In this document: positions 1-7,528 of the stretch, in pieces
Position numbering within the stretch: position 1 is the stretch's first letter
How the letters are laid out: each line of letters starts with the position of its first letter
Assembly (NCBI RefSeq): GCF_000341345.1
Contig: NC_020302.1
Coordinates: 972,075 to 1,036,074, forward strand
Source of the DNA: Corynebacterium halotolerans YIM 70093 = DSM 44683
GTDB lineage: Bacteria > Actinomycetota > Actinomycetes > Mycobacteriales > Mycobacteriaceae
Length of the DNA stretch: 64,000 nt
Direction: 5' to 3'
Program-made: the position numbers and the translations under genes
Notes under the pieces: generated by a model
The model's database searches: none
What the model was told of the DNA's origin: nothing
The model's input: the letters and a program-made list of their open reading frames with translations, nothing else

Positions 1-80
1 GAACAGGGCTGATACACCGGCGGCCCCGAGTGCTACGTCAAGTTATGCACCCGGGCCCGGACCCGCCGGCGGCGTTCGGC

Positions 81-878
81 CTACATCCCCAGCATCCCGC
101 GCAGCACGGTGATCACACCGTGCTCGGTGTTCGGCGGGGCGATGTGGTCCGCGATCTCCTTGATCCGCGGGTGCGCGTTGTCCATGGCGTAGGCGGTGCC
201 GGCGGCGGTGAGCAGCTCGTAGTCGTTGAGGTAGTCACCGAAGGCCAGCGTCTGGGACCGCTCCAGGCCCAGGGCCCCGCGCAGGGCGGTGAACGCCCGG
301 CCCTTGTCGGCCTCCCGGTTCATGATGTCGATCCAGTGCTTGCCGGAGACCACCACGTGGCTGTCGCCCGCCGCCCCCTCGAGCACGGGCAGGCCGACGG
401 TCTCGGCGTCGTCGTGGGTGAACACCGCCAGCTTGATCACGTCGTCGCCGACGCGCTCGTGCAGGTCGTCGATCAACTCGGTGGCGTGGTAGTACTTGTC
501 CACCTCACCGGTGGAATCGGGGTGGAACCACCGGTCGAGGTAGGCCATCGTGGGCGTGCACAGCACCAGGTCCATCGCGGTGTCGGCGGCACGCACGACG
601 TCGATCACCGAGTGCACGGCAGCCTGATCCAGCGGGGTGGTGGAGACGATCTCACCCCGGTGCGCCACCACGGTGCCGTTCTCGGCGATGTAGGTGCCGG
701 GGTCCAGTTCACCGCCGAACATGTCACGCAGGGTGACCAGCTGCCGCCCGGAGGCCGGGGCCAGCGTGATACCCCGGCTGCGGGCCTCGGCGAGCACGTC
801 CCAGAAGCCCTCCGGGATGGTGCCGTCGCCGTCGAGCAGGGTGCCGTCCATGTCGAGGGCGATGAGGCGGTGGTCCAT
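81..878 (-). CDS. HAD-superfamily (Cof-type) phosphatase
   Basis: A 265-residue protein that probably dephosphorylates a sugar phosphate or other small phosphorylated metabolite in the cytoplasm. HAD motif I (DMDGTLLDGDG) is near residue 10, and motif IV (FGDYLNDYELL) is near residue 215, close to the C-terminus. The long cap between them fits the Cof/YbiV (class IIB) subgroup. The start at 878 is chosen because GGAAAGGA lies just upstream; a longer reading to 905 has no such site. It is divergent from the enoyl-CoA hydratase-family gene, 56 bases away. The substrate cannot be read from sequence. Confidence 0.85.
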   Translation of the reverse strand: MDHRLIALDMDGTLLDGDGTIPEGFWDVLAEARSRGITLAPASGRQLVTLRDMFGGELDPGTYIAENGTVVAHRGEIVSTTPLDQAAVHSVIDVVRAADTAMDLVLCTPTMAYLDRWFHPDSTGEVDKYYHATELIDDLHERVGDDVIKLAVFTHDDAETVGLPVLEGAAGDSHVVVSGKHWIDIMNREADKGRAFTALRGALGLERSQTLAFGDYLNDYELLTAAGTAYAMDNAHPRIKEIADHIAPPNTEHGVITVLRGMLGM

Positions 879-934
879 GGGGGTCCTTTCCAGCTTTCCG
901 CTCACAGGGGAGCGTGATATGTAACACTGTCGTT

Positions 935-1981
935 ATGACTGCGCAGACTGATAAGCCCGTACTCGTGTCCGTCCGACAGGCTACCGGAGTTCTGGAGCTG
1001 AACCGGCCACGGGCGCTGAACTCGCTCAACCCCGAGATGATCGACATCATCACCGACGCCCTGGCGGACTGGCGTGACGACGACCGCGTGACCCAGGTGC
1101 TCATCGTGTCGAACTCGCCGAAGGGCTTCTGCGCCGGCGGCGACGTCCGCCACGCCCGGGACCAGATCCTCGCCGGGGATGAGACGGGCGTCGACGAGTT
1201 CTTCCGGACCGAGTACGCGCTGAACAACGGGATCGCCGGCTACCCCAAGCCCTACGCCGCGATCATCGACGGCGTCGTCATGGGCGGCGGCCTGGGTGTG
1301 TCCGCCCACGGCTCCCACCGCATCGTCACGGACAAGGCCTTCGCCGCCATGCCGGAGATGGCCATCGGCTACGTCACCGACGTCGGGATGTCGTGTCTGT
1401 TCCAGCGCATGACCGGCACGCGCGGCCAGGCCTCCCCGGCGCTGGCGACCTTCCTGGGGCTGACCGGCTACCGGCTCACCCCGGCCGACATGCTCTGGTC
1501 CGGACTAGCCACCCACCACGTCAACAGCGAACTCGTCACCGCGCTCATCGACGCCGTCGTAACCGACGGTATCGACGCCGCCCTGGCGGAGTACGCCTCC
1601 GTACCCGCCGATAAATCAGCCCTCGCCGGCATGATCGACGACATCGAGGCCACCTTCGGCCACGACACCTGGGCCGGGATCGACGCCGCCCTGCAATCCC
1701 ACGGCAACCCCGGGTTCGTCGAGCAGGTCCGTGGACTCATGGCCGCAGCGAGCCCCTCGGCGGTCGTGGCCACGGTCGAGCTCTTCGCCGCCAACCGCAC
1801 CGTCGCCGACCTGCGCGCCGGGCTCGACAACGAGGAGAAGCTCGGCGAGGTCATCCGCCGTCAGCCCGACTTCGTCGAGGGCGTGCGCGCCGTGCTCGTC
1901 GACAAGACCCGCGACGCCGCCTTCCGCCCGGCGGACACCGCCGACGTCGACCCGGAGCCGTACCGCGCCGTGCTCTCGTGA
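935..1981 (+). CDS. 3-hydroxyisobutyryl-CoA hydrolase (enoyl-CoA hydratase/isomerase family)
   Basis: A 348-residue crotonase-fold protein. GFCAGGDVRHA and GVVMGGGLGVS form the CoA oxyanion hole, and MPEMAIGYVTDVG carries the acidic residues typical of 3-hydroxyisobutyryl-CoA hydrolases. The length also fits that subgroup (about 350) rather than the roughly 260-residue enoyl-CoA hydratases. The family acts in valine breakdown. The start at 935 gives MTAQTDKP. There is no clear Shine-Dalgarno site, so the mRNA may be leaderless. It overlaps the next gene by four bases (GTGA), implying co-translation. A related enoyl-CoA hydratase is the alternative. Confidence 0.82.
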   Translation: MTAQTDKPVLVSVRQATGVLELNRPRALNSLNPEMIDIITDALADWRDDDRVTQVLIVSNSPKGFCAGGDVRHARDQILAGDETGVDEFFRTEYALNNGIAGYPKPYAAIIDGVVMGGGLGVSAHGSHRIVTDKAFAAMPEMAIGYVTDVGMSCLFQRMTGTRGQASPALATFLGLTGYRLTPADMLWSGLATHHVNSELVTALIDAVVTDGIDAALAEYASVPADKSALAGMIDDIEATFGHDTWAGIDAALQSHGNPGFVEQVRGLMAAASPSAVVATVELFAANRTVADLRAGLDNEEKLGEVIRRQPDFVEGVRAVLVDKTRDAAFRPADTADVDPEPYRAVLS

Positions 1982-2694
1982 CGGAGCAGGTGGCCGAGGA
2001 ACTCAGACCGGTCCCGTGGGGTTGGTACGGCGGGATCGTGGTGGTGACCGTCCTGGCGCTGGTGGCGGTGTGGGCGAATTTCGACTCCATCCCCGATCCC
2101 ATGCCGGTGCACTGGGGTCCCGGCGGGGAGGCGGACCGTTTCACGGACAAGTCACTGGGAACCGCCTTCCTCCTGGTGGGCCTCGGGCCGGTCATCCTGT
2201 TGGCCGCCGGGGCGGGATCGGCGGCGCTGATCCAGTCACAGGCACGCGCGGACGGCTACCCGAAGCGCACCGCCCACGAACTCAACCGGCGGCGGATGGG
2301 TGCGAACCTGCAGCAGCCGGCGCTCGGGGCCCTGATGCTCGTGCTGGCCGTCCTCATGGCGGCGTCGACCGCCGGCTCACTGCTGGGATGGCTGGGCGGA
2401 GTACCGATGACCGTGCTGCTCATCGGCGGCATCATCGCCCTGCTCGGCTGGTTCTTCGTCCGGATGAAACGCATCGGGGAACACCTCGACGAGGTCTATC
2501 CGCCGGATGAGCCCAGGGAGCGGCTGAAGTGGGGGATGTTCTACTTCAACCCCGACGACGAGCGCACCGTGATCGACATGGACGGCGGCAGCATGACCAC
2601 GTTCAACTTCGCCCGCCCCGCGGCCTGGGGGATCCTCGCGGCACTCCTCGCCCCGGTGGCGCTCGTCGTGGTGCTGGCGGTGATGACGGGTTAG
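1978..2694 (+). CDS. DUF1648-type multi-pass membrane protein
   Basis: A 238-residue integral membrane protein. The first helix is near residues 17-34 and is followed by a PMPVHWGPGGEADRF stretch, the hallmark of DUF1648. Further helices lie near 63-80, 114-135, 140-157 and 213-236. A soluble LKWGMFYFNPDDERT segment, like that in DUF5808-type proteins, sits before the last helix. Related proteins occur with SdpI-like immunity or sensing proteins, but no function can be assigned. The GTG start overlaps the upstream stop, and the stop overlaps the converging stop of the next gene by bases 2691-2694. Confidence 0.75.
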   Translation: MTEQVAEELRPVPWGWYGGIVVVTVLALVAVWANFDSIPDPMPVHWGPGGEADRFTDKSLGTAFLLVGLGPVILLAAGAGSAALIQSQARADGYPKRTAHELNRRRMGANLQQPALGALMLVLAVLMAASTAGSLLGWLGGVPMTVLLIGGIIALLGWFFVRMKRIGEHLDEVYPPDEPRERLKWGMFYFNPDDERTVIDMDGGSMTTFNFARPAAWGILAALLAPVALVVVLAVMTG

Positions 2695-3995
2695 TCCGCC
2701 CGCCCCATCTCCGCGGTGACACCCGAGGGGCCGAAGGTCAGGGTGACGCGTTCGCCGGCGGTGGGCAGGGGGATGACCGCGCCGTCGGTGGCGTGCACGA
2801 GGCTGACGCCGCGGTAACCGGCGTAGGCGCCCACCGCCCGCCGCAGGTCGAGCGAGGGATCGGCCGGGGCGTGCAGGGTGGCGGTCAGCGCCTGCGCGGT
2901 GGGCGGGGGCAGGCGGAGCGCCTCCGCGTCGAGCAACACGATGCCGGTGGTCTCCGGGTTGAGCGGCACCTCGGCGTGGGTCCACAAGCCGGTCACCGGC
3001 TTGGCGACGTCCGTCAGCCCCAGCCGGTGGGCCTCCTCGGCGGGCAGGTGCGGGCGGAAGAGCGCGGGGATGCCGTGGTCGAGGCCGAAGCGCTCGAGTC
3101 CGCCGATCAGCTGGACGGCCGGGGAACCGGTGAGGTTCGGGTCCGCCCACGCCCAGGTCCAGGTCCCCCCGGTGACGGTGGCGATGACCTGCGCCCGGGC
3201 GTGCAGCGCGTCGTCGTGGCGGGGCGAATCGGAGGTGACCTCCGCGGTGGCGCGGGAGAGGTCGACGGTGACCCGGGTGCCGGGGAACAGCCCGTCGAGC
3301 AGCAGCTGGTGCTCCGCGGAGTAGTAGAGGGCGTCGGCGCGCACGTCGTCGAGGCGCATGCCGCCGGCGATGTCGGTCACGCGGCCGTCGCGAAGCGTCA
3401 GGGCGACGCTCTCGGAAGTGTCGGCGACCGTGACCGTCTCCCCGTCCTCCCAGTAGCCCAGCCCGCGGAAGGCGGCGAAGCCCATCAGCGCGCGGCGGGT
3501 GCCGAACCGCTCGTCCAGGGCACTGAGACCGCTGATCAACGCGGAACGCAGCGGGCCGGAGGGCGGGGGATCGGTGACCGCGATGACGGAGATGACCGTG
3601 TCATCGTGGGGCGCCAGCAGTACCGGGACATTGCCGAAGAGGGTGCGGGCGGCGCGGACGAGATCATCGGAGGCCGGCTGCGGTTCCCGTAGCTCCGGGA
3701 TGGAGAAACCCTCGGTGCGGGTGGTGGCCCACGTCCAGACGCCGTCGCGGATGACCGCCAGCCGCACTCCCTGGACCGGGACCGGATCGCCGGTGCGTCC
3801 GTGCAGGCGGACCTCGACCGGCGCGTCGAGCTCCCCGGAATCCGCCTCCGGCCCGGGCGCGGTGGGGGCCGGGCCCGTGAACTCCACCCCGGTGACCGGG
3901 CCGAAACTCGCCCGCACCGCGGCGTCGATGTCCGCCTGGGCGATCATCCCGTCGGTGATGACGTCGGCAAGCGAGCTCGGGTGGGGTAGTTCCAT
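2691..3995 (-). CDS. Conserved hypothetical protein with duplicated W-T-W segments
   Basis: A 434-residue soluble protein with no signal peptide or membrane helix. Two similar halves can be seen. A GVWTWATT segment near residue 105 is followed by a stretch predicted as alpha/beta, and a GTWTWAWADP segment near residue 270 is followed by LERFGL. WTWAW motifs like this occur in actinobacterial proteins of unknown function (possibly DUF6882), so a tandem duplication is likely. Starting at 3995 gives MELPHPSS and leaves GGAAAGG about 11 bases upstream; the longer reading to 4157 would run into the mycolyltransferase start. Function unknown. Confidence 0.7.
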   Translation of the reverse strand: MELPHPSSLADVITDGMIAQADIDAAVRASFGPVTGVEFTGPAPTAPGPEADSGELDAPVEVRLHGRTGDPVPVQGVRLAVIRDGVWTWATTRTEGFSIPELREPQPASDDLVRAARTLFGNVPVLLAPHDDTVISVIAVTDPPPSGPLRSALISGLSALDERFGTRRALMGFAAFRGLGYWEDGETVTVADTSESVALTLRDGRVTDIAGGMRLDDVRADALYYSAEHQLLLDGLFPGTRVTVDLSRATAEVTSDSPRHDDALHARAQVIATVTGGTWTWAWADPNLTGSPAVQLIGGLERFGLDHGIPALFRPHLPAEEAHRLGLTDVAKPVTGLWTHAEVPLNPETTGIVLLDAEALRLPPPTAQALTATLHAPADPSLDLRRAVGAYAGYRGVSLVHATDGAVIPLPTAGERVTLTFGPSGVTAEMGRAD

Positions 3996-4144
3996 GACGC
4001 GGAGGACCTTTCCGGTACGGCGGGCGGGGAGGACGTTGTCTCCCAGGATAGTTCCCCGCCCTGACCGCCCGGCTGTCGTCTTGTGGTCGATGATCGCGAT
4101 CAGGGAGAATGGGGGAGTTGCACTGAAATATACGAGGAGATCCT

Positions 4145-5551
4145 TTGCCCCATTCACGCCGACTGCCGACCGCAGTGACCACCGTGTTCAGTGCCATGGC
4201 ATTGCTCGCCCCGGTCGCCGCCGCCCCGGCCCTCGCTCAGGACCACGGCATGGATCCGGATGTGGTGAGCAACCCCGCCGACACCCCTGACCGCCCGGAG
4301 GGGCCGTCCTCCAGTCTGTCCTCCGTGGTGCCGGACAACCGCTTCAAGTCCTTCAGCTCCCAGGGTTCCTCCGACGCCACCGTCTACGACGGCATCATCG
4401 CCGACTACAGGCCGCAGGAGATCAACCCGATGTTCCCCGACGGCCGGGACCACCTGCCGAAAGCGGAGCTCGACATGGACCCGGAGATTCTCGCCCGGCT
4501 GGAGACCTGGGCACATGTCGACGGGGAGCGCATCCGGCAGATCAACGCGTACTCGCCGTCAATGGGGCGGACGATTCCGCTGGTGTGGGTCGTGCCCGAG
4601 GATCTCAGCGAGCCGCGCCCGGTGGTCTACGCCCTCGGCGGTGCCGACGGCGGCCAGGGGCACGAGAACTGGATCACCCGCAGCAACATGGTGGACTTCT
4701 ACTCCGAGAAGAACATCCACGTCATCATGCCGATGCTCGGTGCCTTCAGCTTCTACAGCGACTGGCTCGAGGAGCATCCGGATCAGGGCGGGAAGCAGAT
4801 GTGGGAGACCTTCCTGACCCATGAGCTGCCCGAACCGCTCGAAGACGCCATCGGGGGCGACGGGCAGCGCAGCCTGATCGGCATGTCCATGTCGGGCACG
4901 ACCGCGTTGCTGTACGCGACGCACCGGCCCGGTTTCTATGATTCGGTGGCCTCGTTGTCAGGTTGCGGCGACACCAACTCCTGGGTGGGCCGCCGCGGCA
5001 TCGCCTCCACGCTGTACAACGGCAACGGCACCCCGGAGATGATGTGGGGCGAGCCGAACTCCGACTACTCGCGTTACCAGGACGCCGTCGTCAACGCCCA
5101 CCGGCTGGCCGACCAGCCGAACCTCTATGTCTACGCGGCTTCGGGGCTGGTGGGACCGGCCGACTACCTGGGGCCGAACGCGCCCACGGATGACGCTGCA
5201 TTCCAGGACCGCTCCTCCGTCGGCTTCACGATCGAGGCCGGATCCAACCTGTGTGCCCACCGTCTCAAACAGGCCACCGACGCGCACGGTATCGACAGCA
5301 TCTACTACGACTTCGCCACCACGGGCACCCACTCCTGGGACGCCTGGAGCAACGCTCTGAAGGAGTTCTGGCCGATCCAGGCCCGCGGCTTCGGCATGGA
5401 CGGCGGCGAGATCAACCCGGAGCTCGACGTCGAGACCCCACCGTGGGAGGGCTCCACGGATCTGGACCGCTACAACGATCTGTCGGGCCCCTCGTCCGCG
5501 GTCACCGGCGGGTCCTCCGTGCCGCAGCTGTCGTCCCTGTCCTCGTACTAG
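4145..5551 (+). CDS. Secreted mycolyltransferase (antigen 85/Cmt family)
   Basis: A 468-residue exported esterase-fold enzyme that transfers corynomycolates between trehalose esters and arabinogalactan in the cell envelope. The signal peptide covers about residues 1-31 (hydrophobic core then PALA/QD). The nucleophile motif GMSMSG places the serine at 248, and GTHSWDAW gives the catalytic histidine at 396. Both match the Ag85 triad layout. The start is TTG, preceded by GAGGAGAT. The C-terminal Ser-rich tail (about 440-468) looks disordered. The last 12 codons lie in the direct repeat generated by the adjacent insertion sequence, but the reading frame is intact. Confidence 0.88.
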   Translation: MPHSRRLPTAVTTVFSAMALLAPVAAAPALAQDHGMDPDVVSNPADTPDRPEGPSSSLSSVVPDNRFKSFSSQGSSDATVYDGIIADYRPQEINPMFPDGRDHLPKAELDMDPEILARLETWAHVDGERIRQINAYSPSMGRTIPLVWVVPEDLSEPRPVVYALGGADGGQGHENWITRSNMVDFYSEKNIHVIMPMLGAFSFYSDWLEEHPDQGGKQMWETFLTHELPEPLEDAIGGDGQRSLIGMSMSGTTALLYATHRPGFYDSVASLSGCGDTNSWVGRRGIASTLYNGNGTPEMMWGEPNSDYSRYQDAVVNAHRLADQPNLYVYAASGLVGPADYLGPNAPTDDAAFQDRSSVGFTIEAGSNLCAHRLKQATDAHGIDSIYYDFATTGTHSWDAWSNALKEFWPIQARGFGMDGGEINPELDVETPPWEGSTDLDRYNDLSGPSSAVTGGSSVPQLSSLSSY

Positions 5552-5684
5552 CGCGGCCGTCGGCAGGCAGTTGAAAAGCCCCGGGCACCGTTATGGCCGG
5601 GGCTTTTCGTTGCGCTTTAGGCCTACCGGAGGCCCTCGCGCTCCTTGAACTCGCGGCGGCGGGCGTGGAGGATCGGCTCGGTGT
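5516..5684. repeat. Left copy of 169-bp direct repeat flanking the insertion sequence
   Basis: Identical base for base to 7360-7528 by eye. It contains the last codons of the mycolyltransferase, the bidirectional terminator and the last codons of malate synthase (5623-5684, now a non-functional remnant). It ends exactly where the insertion sequence begins, so it is best read as an unusually long target-site duplication. Confidence 0.9.
5573..5608. terminator. Bidirectional terminator, left copy
   Basis: A 12-bp perfect stem GAAAAGCCCCGG / CCGGGGCTTTTC with a 12-base loop. It has T-rich arms on both sides and so can work in either direction. It ends the mycolyltransferase transcript. Confidence 0.85.
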
Positions 5685-5701
5685 CCCGACTTGGCTCATT
5701 T
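5685..5701 (+). repeat. Left terminal inverted repeat of the IS
   Basis: CCCGACTTGGCTCATTT, perfectly matched in inverted orientation at 7343-7359. Confidence 0.9.
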
Positions 5702-5712
5702 TAGTGCGGTAG

Positions 5713-7230
5713 TCAGTCGGCAGGGCTGATGCGCTGAATCAGCTCGGTGACGTCGGTGGGTAGCGGGGATGCGGCGTGGACGGTCTGTCCGGCGATCTGC
5801 AGTTCGAAGGTGCGGTACTTTTTCAACGTGCGGACCAGGCGCTTCAGTGACAGCCCGGAGCGTTCCTCGAGTAGGTGGCCGACGGCCATCGCGGCCATCA
5901 CCACGGTCAGGTGGGCATCGATGGACTCGCGTGTGCGGTGGTAGATCGGGCGGGCTTTCAGATCGGATTTCGACATTCGGAAGGCCTTCTCGATTTTCAA
6001 CAATCGGCCGTAGGCGCCGATGACCTCCTCAGGTTCCAGGTCAGTGCGGGAGGTCTCAAAGCCTTTGATGCCGGCCAGGGCTTTGTTCTTGTTCACCAAC
6101 GCCCAGTTGACCTGCTTGTTCGGGGCCTTCAGGTCCACAAAGCGGTTGCGTTTGACCGCGATCTTGCCGGCGACGGCTTTCTCGGCCTTGGCGACCTGCT
6201 CGTCAATGCCCTTCAAAGTGCGCCTGGCCCTGTCCCAGGAGTACCGGTAGTAGGTCACCCGGTGTGGGGTGCCCTCGGGTCCGCGTCCGGTGCGATCAGC
6301 CTCGACCCAAATTTGTTTGTCCTCGTAGTCCTGGTCCGGGTGGTCGCGGCGCCACTGGGCGATGACGTAGGGAAGGTCCTTGAACTTCGTGCCGATGATG
6401 TAGTGCAGTCCGGCATCCACGATGGCCTTCTTGTTGCCTGAAGAAAACATGCCCGCGTCCGCGACGACGGTGATGTCATCGACATCGAACGATTCCTGGA
6501 ATCTTCGGATCATCGGCAGCATCGTCCTCGTTTCGGCCATGTTGCCTTCGAACGCACCCACCGACAACGGGAAGCCGTGGGCGTCGGACAGCAGCCCGAC
6601 GGTGATCTGCGGCTCCAGCCGGCGCTCCTTGGAAAAGCCGGGCTTATGGAAGTCGTCGGCCTCATCCGTTTCGAAGTACAAGGTGGTCACGTCGTACAGG
6701 ACCAGGACTCCGGGGCCGATGCCCGCGTGCCTCGCGCATGCCTGGGTGATCTGGTCCCGGAAGTCGGTGGTGGCGTAGGTCGGCAGGTGGCGTTTGATCG
6801 TGGCGTAGCTGGCGGACCGCACGCCGACCTCGGCCAGTGTTTCGACCGAGTCCAGTTTCGAGCCGGGTTGGATGATCCGGGCCATCACCAGGTGTTGGAA
6901 GACCTCGTCGTAGCCAGCTGCCCCATCTAATCTCAGCACCCGATATGCGCTTGTGATCGCCTCGATCAGGTGACCGGCACGTTCACTGGTCACCGGAACT
7001 GGGGCATTCGCACTCCCGGTGCCAGCCGGGGTGGTGTCCACGCCCAGGTCAAAGCTCATTTGGTCACCGTCGACCAGGCGCTGAGCTTTGGCTTTGAGTG
7101 CAGCCAGATCCTCCGGCGTGTGGGCTGAGCCGAGATGTTGCATCTGCTTTGATCCGCGACGTTCTGAGTAGACCACCTGCACAGCAGTGGCGCCGGAAGC
7201 GGTCTTGACGGTCCCGATGTAGGGGCTCAC
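5713..7230 (-). CDS. IS1634-family DDE transposase
   Basis: A 505-residue transposase of the IS4-like DDE group. The N-terminus (about 1-100) is the small domain that precedes the catalytic core. VLVLYDVTTLYFET near residue 175 carries the first catalytic Asp. DDITVVADAGMFSSGN near 250 carries the second, and the C-terminal IEKAFRMSKSDLKARPIYHRT near 425 carries the Glu with the conserved R...K/R-P-IYHR signature of IS1634. It is full length with no frameshift. The start is GTG (MSPYIGTV) with only a weak ribosome site. It is the sole gene of the element. Confidence 0.92.
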   Translation of the reverse strand: MSPYIGTVKTASGATAVQVVYSERRGSKQMQHLGSAHTPEDLAALKAKAQRLVDGDQMSFDLGVDTTPAGTGSANAPVPVTSERAGHLIEAITSAYRVLRLDGAAGYDEVFQHLVMARIIQPGSKLDSVETLAEVGVRSASYATIKRHLPTYATTDFRDQITQACARHAGIGPGVLVLYDVTTLYFETDEADDFHKPGFSKERRLEPQITVGLLSDAHGFPLSVGAFEGNMAETRTMLPMIRRFQESFDVDDITVVADAGMFSSGNKKAIVDAGLHYIIGTKFKDLPYVIAQWRRDHPDQDYEDKQIWVEADRTGRGPEGTPHRVTYYRYSWDRARRTLKGIDEQVAKAEKAVAGKIAVKRNRFVDLKAPNKQVNWALVNKNKALAGIKGFETSRTDLEPEEVIGAYGRLLKIEKAFRMSKSDLKARPIYHRTRESIDAHLTVVMAAMAVGHLLEERSGLSLKRLVRTLKKYRTFELQIAGQTVHAASPLPTDVTELIQRISPAD

Positions 7231-7342
7231 GAAAGATCAATCTAATCGGCTACCCCGCACCCCACCCCCTTAGTGCAGAAAAATGAGACCCGGCAGACCT
7301 AAACGCTCTGGTCTACGTGTCAATATGATCTTCCTCAACCCC

Positions 7343-7359
7343 AAATGAGCCAAGTCGGG
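7343..7359 (-). repeat. Right terminal inverted repeat of the IS
   Basis: AAATGAGCCAAGTCGGG, the exact reverse complement of 5685-5701. About 55 bp inside it lies a weaker end-like copy (AAATGAGACCCGG, from 7281). Confidence 0.9.
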
Positions 7360-7528
7360 TCCGTGCCGCAGCTGTCGTCCCTGTCCTCGTACTAGCGCGG
7401 CCGTCGGCAGGCAGTTGAAAAGCCCCGGGCACCGTTATGGCCGGGGCTTTTCGTTGCGCTTTAGGCCTACCGGAGGCCCTCGCGCTCCTTGAACTCGCGG
7501 CGGCGGGCGTGGAGGATCGGCTCGGTGT
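7360..7528. repeat. Right copy of 169-bp direct repeat flanking the insertion sequence
   Basis: Matches 5516-5684. Here the malate synthase end is the functional one, and the first 36 bases are a copied tail of the mycolyltransferase gene without the rest of that gene. Confidence 0.9.
7417..7452. terminator. Bidirectional terminator, right copy
   Basis: The duplicated GAAAAGCCCCGG / CCGGGGCTTTTC hairpin. It now lies just downstream of the malate synthase stop on the minus strand and ends that transcript. Confidence 0.85.

Larger units (their letters stand above)
5685..7359 (-). mobile_element. IS1634-family (IS1549-like) insertion sequence, 1675 bp
   Basis: Bounded by 17-bp perfect inverted repeats: CCCGACTTGGCTCATTT at 5685-5701 and its reverse complement at 7343-7359. 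It carries one intact transposase on the minus strand. Both ends abut a 169-bp perfect direct repeat. IS1549-type elements are known for duplicating long target stretches, which fits. Intact ends, an intact transposase and identical repeats point to a recent insertion. Confidence 0.92.

Noticed and set aside
1..80. Possible gene end at the left edge
   Set aside because: No stop-codon context, motif or terminator could be tied to a coding frame in 80 bases.
5623..5684. Reading frame resembling the malate synthase C-terminus left of the IS
   Set aside because: It is the duplicated tail in the left repeat copy; it has no start and is not a separate gene.
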